A stretch of DNA of 54,505 nt from positions 1-54,505 of the forward strand of contig JANYJJ010000022.1 in NCBI GenBank assembly GCA_025358485.1, written 5' to 3'. Below the pieces are notes generated by a model that was not told where the DNA came from, searched no databases, and worked only from the letters and a program-made list of their open reading frames with translations. Each line of letters begins with the position of its first letter. Position 1 is the first letter of the stretch. The position numbers and the translations under genes are program-made. Shown piece after piece: positions 17,161 to 24,888 of the stretch. The stretch is from Burkholderiales bacterium. Its GTDB lineage: Bacteria; Pseudomonadota; Gammaproteobacteria; Burkholderiales; Burkholderiaceae_C.

Positions 17161-17712
17161 ATGTTGAACGACATCCTCACGCGCTTGAGTCACATCACCA
17201 CAACACGCTCAGGCGCACCGCACTTGCCGCAAAACGGCCCTGCCCGCATTGAAGTGTGCCCACCGGCACTGCGACGCGACTGCCGCGCCACGAGCTGGCA
17301 AGGGAGCTGGCAAGAGAGCTGGCAAGCCGGGCTGCGTGACTGGTTGCAGTCGGCCTGGCCCACCACCGCAGGCAGCGCCCACAGCACACAAAGCCATTGG
17401 CCCAAAGAGCTGTCGATGACGGCGCAAAGCAATTCGCCGCTGTCCATGGTCAGGCGTGAGTTTGTCGATTCCCTGCGTGACATCCGCACCCAACAAGCCG
17501 GTGATTTGCTGGGCCGCATTCGCACTGCGCGTTCGATGCGCGACCTGTGGCATCTGCGCACTGAGATTTACAACTTGGTCTCGCGCCACCGCGATGAATC
17601 TGAAGCCACTTACCGCTTGATGCGCTTGAACCGATTTTTTCCGCAGCGTGTGAGCCGACCTGGCATGGGCCAAACCACCGCACCGGCCGGGCGCAACGGA
17701 GCCGCGCAATGA
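17161..17712 (+). CDS. Hypothetical protein, coupled to the next gene
   Basis: A 183-residue protein I do not recognise. The N-terminal half is low-complexity, with a SWQGSWQESWQAG repeat (12-bp units near 17296-17330). The C-terminal half looks conserved and helical: 'VRREFVDSLRDIRTQQAGDLLGRIRTARSMRDLWHLRTEIYNLVSRHRDESEATYRLMRLNRFFP'. No signal peptide or membrane segment. Its stop overlaps the start of the next gene (ATGA, 17709-17712), which suggests that the two small proteins are made together. The upstream 199-base gap separates it from the divergent acylase gene. Confidence 0.6.
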   Translation: MLNDILTRLSHITTTRSGAPHLPQNGPARIEVCPPALRRDCRATSWQGSWQESWQAGLRDWLQSAWPTTAGSAHSTQSHWPKELSMTAQSNSPLSMVRREFVDSLRDIRTQQAGDLLGRIRTARSMRDLWHLRTEIYNLVSRHRDESEATYRLMRLNRFFPQRVSRPGMGQTTAPAGRNGAAQ

Positions 17713-18065
17713 ACGCACAACAGCTGACCAATGTGGGCACAGCGCATCACCCTGGCTTGCCTTTGCCGGGCTTCGGTTTGCCCGAAGAACGCATGGCCCG
17801 CGCGGCGGCACAAACCGCTTTCACCGAGCTGAAATACAGCTTTATGCGCGCCACCGCCGAGATCGAAGGCGGCATGGGTTTGCTGTTGCAACGCCAAGTT
17901 TTGTTGGCCAAAGAAGCTGTGGAGCTGTGGCGCTTGCGCGGCGCGGTGTTTGCCGCCCTGCCCCTGCACAGCGAACGCAGCCGCATGCACAAGGCTGATC
18001 TGCATCAACAACTCGACAGCGTGTTTCCTGACTGCGGGCACATCAACGGGTTTGCAGCACGCTGA
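17709..18065 (+). CDS. Hypothetical small helical protein
   Basis: A 118-residue protein of unknown function. After a Pro/Gly-rich start (HHPGLPLPGFGLPEERMA) it is almost entirely helical: 'AAAQTAFTELKYSFMRATAEIEGGMGLLLQRQVLLAKEAVELWRLRGAVFAAL', which could form a coiled coil or partner-binding surface. It has no signal peptide. It overlaps the upstream gene by four bases and is followed 12 bases later by the GntR regulator gene, so the three may share a transcript. A complex between the two unknown proteins is a reasonable guess only from the coupling. Confidence 0.6.
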   Translation: MNAQQLTNVGTAHHPGLPLPGFGLPEERMARAAAQTAFTELKYSFMRATAEIEGGMGLLLQRQVLLAKEAVELWRLRGAVFAALPLHSERSRMHKADLHQQLDSVFPDCGHINGFAAR

Positions 18066-18077
18066 CGCGGCAGGCCC

Positions 18078-18857
18078 ATGAGAGCACGGCAAAATCGCGG
18101 CCTTCAACAGCTCAGCCGAACGCATCGAATGCCCGCTCTGAAACGCTCTGCGCCTGCCAAACGCCGCACCCTTCATGGGCCAGCGCTGGCTGATGCCGTC
18201 ACAGTGGGCACCACGCTCAACGAAGCGGCCTATCTGCGCATTGAAGAGATGATCGTCACGCTGGAATTGCCACCGGGCAGTTTGGTGTCGGAGTCCATCC
18301 TCAGTGAACGCATAGGCATAGGCACCACGCCGATACGCGAAGCGCTGCAGCGCTTGTCGCGCGAGTATTTGATTCAAATCTTGCCGCGTCGCGGTGTCGT
18401 CGTCACCAGCATTGATGTGCGACAGCAATTGCAAGTGTTGGAGACGCGACGCGAACTCGACCGCTTGGTGGCGTGCGCCGCAGCCCGTCGTGGGCAAGCC
18501 GCCGACCGCAGCCGCTTTGCCGAGATCGCACGCACGATGAGGCAGGCGGTGAGCGCCGGTGACCTGCACGCCTTCTTGCGTGCAGACGCAACGTTGAATG
18601 ACGCGCTGGCAAAAGCGGCGCGCAACGAAATTGCCACACGCACCGTGGCCACACTGCATTCGGTGTCACGGCGCTTTTGGTTTTTTCATCGCAACCACAA
18701 CCCATCGGGCCGCTCAGACCCCAACAACACCATGCGCCTGCACCTTGCATTTGCCAAGGCTTTGGCCGCAGGCGATGAAGCCGTGGTGGCGCTCGCCTGC
18801 GACGCGTTGATCGACGACCTGGTTGACTTTGCGCGCAGCACCCTAGACGCCAACTGA
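18078..18857 (+). CDS. GntR-family transcriptional regulator (FadR/FCD subfamily)
   Basis: A protein of up to 259 residues; an alternative ATG at 18129 would give 242. The winged-helix domain reads 'AAYLRIEEMIVTLELPPGSLVSESILSERIGIGTTPIREALQRLSREYLIQILPRRGVVVT', the classic GntR signature with TPIREAL. The C-terminal FCD domain is all-helical, with 'LETRRELDRLVACAAARRG' and a probable metal/ligand His in 'MRLHLAFAKALAAGD'. FCD-type regulators bind carboxylic acids and control nearby or distant catabolic operons. No clear target lies next to it: downstream is a 430-base gap and upstream the two unknown small proteins. Confidence 0.88.
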   Translation: MRARQNRGLQQLSRTHRMPALKRSAPAKRRTLHGPALADAVTVGTTLNEAAYLRIEEMIVTLELPPGSLVSESILSERIGIGTTPIREALQRLSREYLIQILPRRGVVVTSIDVRQQLQVLETRRELDRLVACAAARRGQAADRSRFAEIARTMRQAVSAGDLHAFLRADATLNDALAKAARNEIATRTVATLHSVSRRFWFFHRNHNPSGRSDPNNTMRLHLAFAKALAAGDEAVVALACDALIDDLVDFARSTLDAN

Positions 18858-19288
18858 AAGGCGCGCTCCGCTTGCGAACTGCGCGCATCCATCACGCAAC
18901 AGAATTTTCGCTTGCCAACTGGCATGTCAGTCGCATACCATTTCAGTGTCAGAGTCGATAAGGCCTGACGAAGTCACGAAGCAAGCAAGCGGCGACAGTC
19001 GGCGCAAACAAGGTTTACTGAATTGGCTTTTTGCTTACAACTTGGTGCGCGATCTTGTCGCGAGGCGCGACAACATTCCGTCTGGTTATTGGTTGGCCCG
19101 TATCTAGCGATCAAGGTAACACGCGGGCCCAGTGATTTCCCTCGTAAGTAGCTGGCTACCACCTGTTGCACACACCGCGGTGCAAGACTTCAAAGTCTAG
19201 GAATTTAAGTCGCCAATCGCAACCGTCAATGCGGCGTTGATTGCGAAGCTTGAAACGCCCGTTGTTGAGCTGCCACTGGGAGCCTGTC
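18858..19288. other. 431-base intergenic region with several hairpins
   Basis: No supported gene. It holds a perfect 8-bp inverted repeat TTGTCGCG-agg-CGCGACAA (19055-19073), TTGCAC/GTGCAA (19166-19185) and GACTT-ca-AAGTC (19186-19197), then TCGCAA/TTGCGA arms close to the next gene. Such an arrangement could be a long leader or a small RNA, or operator sites for the GntR or ribbon-helix-helix protein. No known RNA family is recognised. Confidence 0.4.
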
Positions 19289-19696
19289 ATGTGCGAATAC
19301 TTTGTCAAAGCCGACCCCATGCTTTATGAACAGCGCACGCGCACGGTGCGCATACACAGCGTGTTGACCAGCATCCGCTTAGAAAATTCAGTGTGGGACA
19401 CATTGGCGCAAATGGCCGAAGCACAACGCTGTTCTACCAACAGCTTGATCGTGCAGTTTCACGATGAAATTTTGGCTCACCGAGGCGAGGTGCCTAACTT
19501 CGCCTCGTTTTTGCGAGTCACCTGCATCCGATTCCTGAGCCGCGAATTGAGCCAAGCCAGGCACGCGCTGCATGACCAGCCAGACAGCGAATTCGACGGC
19601 TTGAGTGCCCACGCGAACGTGGCCGAGTCCATCCCCGCCGCCGGGTTGCACACCGTGCCAGCTCGCACCAAAGTTGTCGCGCTTCGAGCCCGATGA
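19289..19696 (+). CDS. Ribbon-helix-helix domain protein (RHH_4-like)
   Basis: From ATG 19289 the product is 135 residues beginning MCEYFVKADPMLYEQRTRTVRIHSVLTSIRLENSVWDTLAQMAEAQRCSTNSLIVQFHDE (shown here only as a location guide: residues 1-60). The segment 'VLTSIRLENSVWDTLAQMA' followed by 'STNSLI' is an RHH_4 DNA-binding fold, in which the strand contacts DNA as a dimer. The tail (residues 95-135) is variable. The frame is open upstream to 19241 without a better start. RHH_4 proteins are poorly characterised regulators. The hairpin-rich region just upstream could hold its operator. Confidence 0.7.
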   Translation: MCEYFVKADPMLYEQRTRTVRIHSVLTSIRLENSVWDTLAQMAEAQRCSTNSLIVQFHDEILAHRGEVPNFASFLRVTCIRFLSRELSQARHALHDQPDSEFDGLSAHANVAESIPAAGLHTVPARTKVVALRAR

Positions 19697-19795
19697 AACG
19701 CACAAATTGAATCGTTGAAAAGAGAGTGTGTGAGTGAGAGCCGTCAGCACTATCCTGTGCAGGCGGCGTTGGCAAATGAAAAACTGGAGACAGAA

Positions 19796-21091
19796 ATGAA
19801 GAAATTACCCACGCTGTTTTTGAGCACGTTGACGGCGGCTGTCGCGCTGCTGATTGGGACAAGTGCCCATGCGCAGTCCGCGAACATCGAGAACCTCAAG
19901 CAAATGAAGCTGTCGGGTGTAGACCCGAGCATGCCGCCAGTGCCGCAGGAAGGCAAAAATGCCAATCAGCTTCGTGAAAACCTGAAGCGCGTGAAGTTGC
20001 CGCCGGGCTTCAAGATTGACCTGTACGCCGTGGTGCCCGATGCGCGCCACATGGCGGTGGCCCCAAGCACCAACATGCTGTTTGTCGGCACGCGCAAAAA
20101 CACGGTGTGGGCGGTGACCAACCGCAACAGCGGCGACACCGCCACCGAAGTCAAGCCGTTCGCGCCGTCGGCCAAGTTCAACAACCCCAACGGCGTTTGC
20201 TGGACCAAAGACGGCTTCTTGATCGTGGCGGAACACAACCGCGTGCTCAATTTCCCAGCGGCTGAGTTCTTCTACGAAGGCGGGGACGTGGCGGTGATTG
20301 AAACCGTGCCGCAAGGAAAGTTGATTCCGGTTGAAGAAGAGTCTTTCAACCACGGTGCGCGCACTTGCCGCGTGGGGCCAGACGGCATGCTCTACATCAC
20401 CTTGGGCCAGCCCTTCAATGTGCAGCCGCGCAGCAAGCTGGAGCTGTACACGAAGGTGGGCATCGGCGGGATTGTTCGCATGAATGCCTTCGACGGCAGC
20501 AAGCGCGAGGTGTACGCCACCGGTGTTCGCAATTCGGTGGGCATGGACTTCAACCCCAAAGACAAAACCCTGTGGTGGACAGACAACCAAACCGACGGCA
20601 TGGGCGACGACATCCCGATGGGCGAGATCAACCGGTCCACCAAGGCCGGGCAGTTTTTTGGCTATCCGTACATCGTCAGCAAAACACGCATCACCGACGA
20701 GGGTTACGACAAAGACCCACTGCCCGCCAACACGGTGAACCCAGAAGTCATGACCGATGCGCACGCTGCCGATTTAGGCCTGGCTTTCTACAACGGCAAG
20801 GCCTTCCCGACCAAGTACCAAGGCGGCTTTTTCTCGGCCCAGCACGGCTCGTGGAACCGCACCAAGCCGGTTGGTGCACGTGTTTTGTTCACCAGCCTGA
20901 AAGCCGACGGCACGGCCGACAAGACCGAGGTGTTCGCTGACGGTTGGCTTGACGATGCCACCGGCCTGTACCGCGGCCGTCCTGTGGATGTGGCCATGCT
21001 GAAAGACGGCTCCATGCTCATCAGCGACGACTTTGCCGGTGCGCTGTACCGCGTCACTTACGTGGGCGACGCCAAGATGGCATCACGCTGA
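19796..21091 (+). CDS. PQQ-dependent sugar dehydrogenase family protein (sorbosone dehydrogenase-like)
   Basis: A 431-residue periplasmic protein; the signal peptide is residues 1-26 ending AHAQS, and a purine-rich ribosome site (CTGGAGACAG) precedes ATG 19796. The six-bladed propeller features are clear: 'LPPGFKIDLYAVVPDARHMAV', 'LFVGTRKNTVWAV', 'NNPNGVCWTKDGFLIVAEHNRVL', 'GVRNSVGMDFNPKDKTLWWTDN', 'HAADLGLAFYNGKAFP', 'FFSAQHGSWNRTKPVG' and 'GRPVDVAMLKDGSMLISDDFAGALYRV'. Members of this family oxidise aldoses or sorbosone with PQQ. The small cytochrome c gene downstream could accept the electrons. The substrate is not evident. Confidence 0.85.
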   Translation: MKKLPTLFLSTLTAAVALLIGTSAHAQSANIENLKQMKLSGVDPSMPPVPQEGKNANQLRENLKRVKLPPGFKIDLYAVVPDARHMAVAPSTNMLFVGTRKNTVWAVTNRNSGDTATEVKPFAPSAKFNNPNGVCWTKDGFLIVAEHNRVLNFPAAEFFYEGGDVAVIETVPQGKLIPVEEESFNHGARTCRVGPDGMLYITLGQPFNVQPRSKLELYTKVGIGGIVRMNAFDGSKREVYATGVRNSVGMDFNPKDKTLWWTDNQTDGMGDDIPMGEINRSTKAGQFFGYPYIVSKTRITDEGYDKDPLPANTVNPEVMTDAHAADLGLAFYNGKAFPTKYQGGFFSAQHGSWNRTKPVGARVLFTSLKADGTADKTEVFADGWLDDATGLYRGRPVDVAMLKDGSMLISDDFAGALYRVTYVGDAKMASR

Positions 21092-21119
21092 CACTTGTCA
21101 GTTTTTCAGCTTGAACCAA

Positions 21120-21151
21120 AGCGGGCTGGGTCACACCGGCCCGCTTTTTTT
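21120..21151 (+). terminator. Rho-independent terminator after the sugar dehydrogenase
   Basis: A perfect 7-bp stem AGCGGGC/GCCCGCT (21120-21126 and 21139-21145) with a 12-base loop is followed by a run of seven T (21145-21151). It begins 29 bases after the dehydrogenase stop and lies 21 bases before the cytochrome start, so some read-through or a separate promoter is needed for the cytochrome. Confidence 0.85.
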
Positions 21152-21171
21152 GATGTGGAGAATTTTTGAAA

Positions 21172-21507
21172 ATGAAGCAATTGAGCCGCTTGAAGGTCAG
21201 CTTGACGGTTATTTCGGCATTGACGTTCGCCGTGAATTCGGCTGTGTCCGCAGACCTTGATGCCGGTCGTCAAAAAGCACAGCTGTGCGCGGCCTGTCAT
21301 GGCCCCATGGGCTTGGCCAGCATGCCCAACACACCCAACTTGGCAGGTCAACCAGAGCAGTATTTGGCCGAGCAACTCAAGGCTTATCGAAGCGGCAAGC
21401 GCGTGAATGAACAAATGAGCCTGCTTGCCAAACCGCTGAGCGATGCCGAAATCGCCAACGTGTCAGCTTGGTACGCCTCAATCCAAGTGCAGATCAAAGG
21501 CCAGTGA
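21172..21507 (+). CDS. Periplasmic class I cytochrome c (c553/c4-like)
   Basis: An 111-residue protein with a signal peptide (residues 1 to about 27, ending SAVSAD) and one haem site CAACH at about residues 40-44 in 'QKAQLCAACHGPMGLA'. 'TPNLAGQPEQYLAEQLKAYRSGKR' and 'LSDAEIANVSAWYASI' are typical of the small c553/c4-type cytochromes; the Met ligand is probably the Met in 'NEQMSLLAKPLSD'. It is the natural electron acceptor for the upstream sugar dehydrogenase, but a strong terminator lies between the two genes. Confidence 0.85.
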   Translation: MKQLSRLKVSLTVISALTFAVNSAVSADLDAGRQKAQLCAACHGPMGLASMPNTPNLAGQPEQYLAEQLKAYRSGKRVNEQMSLLAKPLSDAEIANVSAWYASIQVQIKGQ

Positions 21508-21534
21508 GTGTTCCGTGAATTGAGATACACCACA

Positions 21535-21628
21535 CCCCGTTCTCCCTGAGGTATCGAAGGGAGGCACTGGGCACGACTCCCTTCGCTGCCTCAGGCCAGT
21601 CGGAAGAACCACCTCAGTCCGAACGGGG
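21535..21628. repeat. Long palindromic element holding dispersed repeat copy 2
   Basis: Nested inverted repeats: CCCCGTTC (21535-21542) pairs with GAACGGGG (21621-21628), and inside them CCTGAGGTATCGAAGGGAG (21545-21563) pairs with CTCCCTTCGCTGCCTCAGG (21577-21595) with two mismatches. It lies between the convergent cytochrome c and trmJ genes and includes the last codons of trmJ. The right half is a full copy of the REP-like repeat also found at 14382 and 34326. It could act as a bidirectional terminator. Confidence 0.75.
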
Positions 21629-22447
21629 CTCGCGGCGGTGCGAGTCAGTTTGAAGCGCTTCAGTTGTCTGCATCACCGCCCGCGCCATGCCGCGCAAGAT
21701 GTGAATTTCTTCTGTCGTCAAAGCGCTGCGGTTGAGCAGTTGGTTCAAACGCGGCATCAGTTTGCGCGGCGCTTGAGGATCAAGAAATCCGATGCGCTGC
21801 AATGCGGCTTGCCAATGATCCAACGCGCCTTGAACGGCCACACCGTCGGCCAAAGTGGCGTCCAGCGTTCGCGCCGTCACTTCAAAACCACCCAGCGCTT
21901 GACGCCAGTCATACGCCAGCAATTGCACGGCTTGCGCCAAGTTGAGTGAGCCGTAGTTGGGGTCGGTGGGAATGCTGATGCAACTATGGCAGCGGTACAC
22001 GTCTTCGTTGCTCATGCCAAAGCGCTCGCAGCCAAACACCAAGGCCACGCGCTGCGCGCCGGCTGCCAGCGTGCTGAACAACTCGCGCGGTGCGTGGGTG
22101 GGCGGGCCGAAGTCGCGCGGCGTCATGGCGGTGGCGCAGGCGTGGGTGATGCCGTCCAAGGCTTCGGTGAGCGTGTCCACCACGCGGGCGTTTTCCAAAA
22201 TATCGAGCGCGCCGCTGGCCAATGAGATGGCCTCTTGCTTGCGCTGAACATTGGCGTAGCGCGGTGCCACCAACACCAAATCCGAGAAGCCCATGACCTT
22301 CATCGCGCGCGCCGCAGCCCCGACGTTGCCAGGGTGGCTGGTGCCCAACAAGACGAAGCGCGTCGGGTCGGCGATTGATGCAGGCCGAAGGTGGCTTTGG
22401 GGAACGGCAGCGGGCATGGTGTCAAGGAGAAGAAGCAAGGCCGTCAA
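21614..22447 (-). CDS. trmJ: tRNA (cytidine/uridine-2'-O-)-methyltransferase TrmJ
   Basis: A SpoU/TrmH-class (SPOUT) methyltransferase of up to 277 residues; an ATG ten codons in (22417) may be the true start. Motif 1 is 'RFVLLGTSHPGNVGAAARAMKVMGF' (Arg and Asn for ribose methylation), motif 2 'VALVFGCERFGMSNEDVYRC', motif 3 'SLNLAQAVQLLAYDW', forming the SAM-binding knot. TrmJ methylates the 2'-OH of position 32 in several tRNAs. The C-terminal helices ('RKLMPRLNQLLNRSALTTEEIHILRGM') are the typical TrmJ tail. It is divergent from suhB with about 100 bases between starts, an arrangement common in betaproteobacteria. Confidence 0.92.
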   Translation of the reverse strand: MTALLLLLDTMPAAVPQSHLRPASIADPTRFVLLGTSHPGNVGAAARAMKVMGFSDLVLVAPRYANVQRKQEAISLASGALDILENARVVDTLTEALDGITHACATAMTPRDFGPPTHAPRELFSTLAAGAQRVALVFGCERFGMSNEDVYRCHSCISIPTDPNYGSLNLAQAVQLLAYDWRQALGGFEVTARTLDATLADGVAVQGALDHWQAALQRIGFLDPQAPRKLMPRLNQLLNRSALTTEEIHILRGMARAVMQTTEALQTDSHRREPRSD

Positions 22448-22549
22448 AAAGTGGCCGCGTAAACTCTGATTATCGGCAGGCTGAAATTCTCCGCTTCACG
22501 CCCTCGCTCTTTCCCTCTGCCAAGCTCGTTCACCTCATCAGGTTGCCCT

Positions 22550-23563
22550 ATGTCGCAAGCTCTGCATCCCACGCTCAATGTCGCCGTCAAAGCGGCGCGC
22601 CTGGCGGGTTCTTTGATCAACCGGGCTTCGATGGACGTGGACATGCTGAAGGTGACCACCAAGTCGGCCAACGACTTCGTCACCGAAATCGACCAAGCCG
22701 CCGAGCGCGTGATCATTGAAACCCTGCTCACCGCCTACCCCGGCCACGCCATCTTGGCCGAGGAGTCGGGCCGCGAGCACGGTGCCAAAGACAGCGACTA
22801 TTTGTGGATCATTGACCCGTTGGACGGCACGACCAACTTCATCCACGGCCTGCCGATGTACTGCGTGTCCATCGCGCTGTCGTTTCGCGGCCAAGTGCAG
22901 CAAGCGGTGGTGTACGACCCCACGCGCAATGATTTGTTCTACGCCTCCAAGGGGCGCGGGGCCTTCTTGAATGACAAGCGCCTGCGCGTGTCCAAGCGCA
23001 ACCGCATGGCCGACTGTTTGATCGGCACTGGCTTTCCTTTCCGTAAGGGCGACAACTTCAAGCGCTATGTGCAGATGTTTGAAGCGGTGATGCAGATGTG
23101 CGCCGGGCTGCGTCGCCCCGGCGCTGCGGCGCTTGATCTTTGCTACGTGGCCGCTGGTTATTACGACGGCTTTTTTGAGACCGGCCTGAGCCCTTGGGAC
23201 ATGGCCGCAGGCTCGCTGCTCGTCACCGAAGCGGGTGGGCTCGTCGGCAACTTCACAGGCGAGTCAGACTTTTTGTACCAGCGCGAAGTGGTGGCCGGCA
23301 ACCCCAAAATTTACGGTCAGTTGGTGACAGTTCTCAGCCCGTTCACGCGCATTTTGAAAGGCGCGGCACCAGCGCCTTCGTTGGCCGGCATGGTGGCCGC
23401 AGCACAGGCAGGATTGACACCTGAAGAAGCTTTTGCTGCGGCTGAAAGCGAGCAGGTGCCTGAGGTGGGCGGGCATGCCGCGCCTGTGCCTGCCGCGCCT
23501 GCGCCTGCAAAAAAGCAAGCCACGCGCATCCGCAAAGCCGACATGCCCGAATCACCTTTCTGA
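22550..23563 (+). CDS. suhB: Inositol monophosphatase family protein SuhB
   Basis: A 337-residue Mg-dependent phosphatase. Metal ligands are visible: Glu71-Glu72 (ILAEESG), Asp89, Asp92 and Thr94 in DPLDGTTNF (89-97), and the Asp of '[19 protein letters not shown]'. It hydrolyses inositol monophosphates; in E. coli SuhB also helps rRNA antitermination with NusA. The catalytic domain ends near residue 265, the usual family length; about 70 further residues are Ala/Pro/Glu-rich and end in a basic '[11 protein letters not shown]', an unusual tail. It is divergent from trmJ, and the racemase gene follows after 13 bases. Confidence 0.9.
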   Translation: MSQALHPTLNVAVKAARLAGSLINRASMDVDMLKVTTKSANDFVTEIDQAAERVIIETLLTAYPGHAILAEESGREHGAKDSDYLWIIDPLDGTTNFIHGLPMYCVSIALSFRGQVQQAVVYDPTRNDLFYASKGRGAFLNDKRLRVSKRNRMADCLIGTGFPFRKGDNFKRYVQMFEAVMQMCAGLRRPGAAALDLCYVAAGYYDGFFETGLSPWDMAAGSLLVTEAGGLVGNFTGESDFLYQREVVAGNPKIYGQLVTVLSPFTRILKGAAPAPSLAGMVAAAQAGLTPEEAFAAAESEQVPEVGGHAAPVPAAPAPAKKQATRIRKADMPESPF

Positions 23564-23576
23564 CCGGCCGCCCGTC

Positions 23577-24704
23577 ATGACAGGCCCGCTCAGCGGACTC
23601 AAAGTGGTCGAGATGGCGGGGCTTGGGCCAGCACCGTTTTGCGGCATGTTGTTGGCCGACATGGGGGCTGAAGTTTTGCGCATCGCGCGTCCGAAAAATG
23701 CAGACGTCGGTAACGCCAAGTCCGATGTCTCGTTTGACACATTCGCCAGAGGCAAACAAACCCTGCACGCCGACTTGCGTGACGCCACCGCGTTGGCTGC
23801 GTTGTTGGAAGTCATCGCCAAATCAGATGCCTTGATCGAAGGCTTTCGCCCCGGCGTGATGGAGCGCTTGGGCCTGGGCCCCGACGTGTCCCTGGCTCGC
23901 AACCCGCGCTTGGTTTACGGCCGCATGACAGGCTGGGGCCAGAGTGGCCCCTTGGCCCACGCTGCCGGTCACGACATCAACTACATCGCCTTGTCGGGCG
24001 CGCTGCACGCCATCGGCCCACGCGGCGAAAAACCCACCGTGCCGCTGAACTACATCGGCGACTTTGGCGGTGGCGGTATGTTGCTGGGGTTTGGGTTGGT
24101 GTGCGCGTTGTTGGAAGCCAAAACATCGGGCAAAGGCCAAGTGGTTGACGCCGCCATGACCGACGGCGCGGCCTTGCTGTCGACCATGATGTACGGAATG
24201 CACGCGCAAAACATGTGGAGCAACGAGCGAGGCAAAAACTTGCTCGACGGCGGCGCGCATTTCTACGACACCTACACCTGCGCCGACGGCAAACACATCG
24301 CCATCGGTGCCATCGAGCCGCAGTTTTATGCCTTGCTGTTGAAGCTGTTGGGCATCACCGATGCGGCGTTTGCGGCGCAAATGAACCCGACCGCCTGGCC
24401 TGATCTGAAGGTGCGATTGGCAGAGTTGTTTGCCACCCGCACGCGCGAGGCGTGGTGTGCATTGTTAGAAGGCACCGACGCATGTTTTGCGCCTGTGTTG
24501 GATTGGGATGAAGCGCCAAAGCATGCTCATAACGTGGCGCGGGGGACGTTTGTGACGACCGACGGCGTGGTGCAACCTGCGCCTGCGCCCAGGTTCAGCC
24601 GGACGGTGGTGGAGCTTCGAACTGAAGCCGTATCGACATCTGCACTTCTGAAATCTTGGGGTATTTCCGAGTCGAGCACCGAAGCGCTGATCGATTCAAA
24701 ATAA
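23577..24704 (+). CDS. Alpha-methylacyl-CoA racemase (CaiB/BaiF CoA-transferase superfamily)
   Basis: A 375-residue enzyme from ATG 23577, 13 bases after suhB. The catalytic pair of the mycobacterial homologue (His126/Asp156) corresponds to His132 in '[13 protein letters not shown]' and Asp162 in '[12 protein letters not shown]'. '[22 protein letters not shown]', '[12 protein letters not shown]', '[13 protein letters not shown]' and '[26 protein letters not shown]' are all family landmarks. It interconverts the R and S forms of 2-methylacyl-CoA during branched-chain fatty acid breakdown. The acyl-CoA dehydrogenase gene that follows on the same strand fits the same pathway. Confidence 0.92.
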   Translation: MTGPLSGLKVVEMAGLGPAPFCGMLLADMGAEVLRIARPKNADVGNAKSDVSFDTFARGKQTLHADLRDATALAALLEVIAKSDALIEGFRPGVMERLGLGPDVSLARNPRLVYGRMTGWGQSGPLAHAAGHDINYIALSGALHAIGPRGEKPTVPLNYIGDFGGGGMLLGFGLVCALLEAKTSGKGQVVDAAMTDGAALLSTMMYGMHAQNMWSNERGKNLLDGGAHFYDTYTCADGKHIAIGAIEPQFYALLLKLLGITDAAFAAQMNPTAWPDLKVRLAELFATRTREAWCALLEGTDACFAPVLDWDEAPKHAHNVARGTFVTTDGVVQPAPAPRFSRTVVELRTEAVSTSALLKSWGISESSTEALIDSK

Positions 24705-24716
24705 CGATTTGTCGCC

Positions 24717-24856
24717 CCCTCCCCTTGACGGGGAGGGCTGGGGAGAAGTGAAAGCTTGTCAGCGAGTCCGCAAGTGTTCAGCGCTGTCACCTCCTCCCCT
24801 ACCCTCCTCCGTCAAGGAGGAGGGAGTCAAACATCCGCTCCCCCTGCCAGGGGGAG
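24717..24856. repeat. Cluster of three GC-rich hairpins, partly a large inverted repeat
   Basis: Between the racemase and the acyl-CoA dehydrogenase genes lie three perfect hairpins: CCCTCCCC/GGGGAGGG (24717-24737, loop ttgac), CCCTCCTCC/GGAGGAGGG (24802-24824, loop gtcaa) and CTCCCCCT/AGGGGGAG (24838-24856, loop gcc). The first hairpin with its flank (to GAAGTGA near 24751) is repeated inverted in the second with its flank (from TCACCTCC near 24786), giving a palindromic, MITE-like layout of about 110 bases. Confidence 0.8.
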
Positions 24857-24888
24857 GGAGCAATTCAAATTCGAACTCGAGACCCAAT

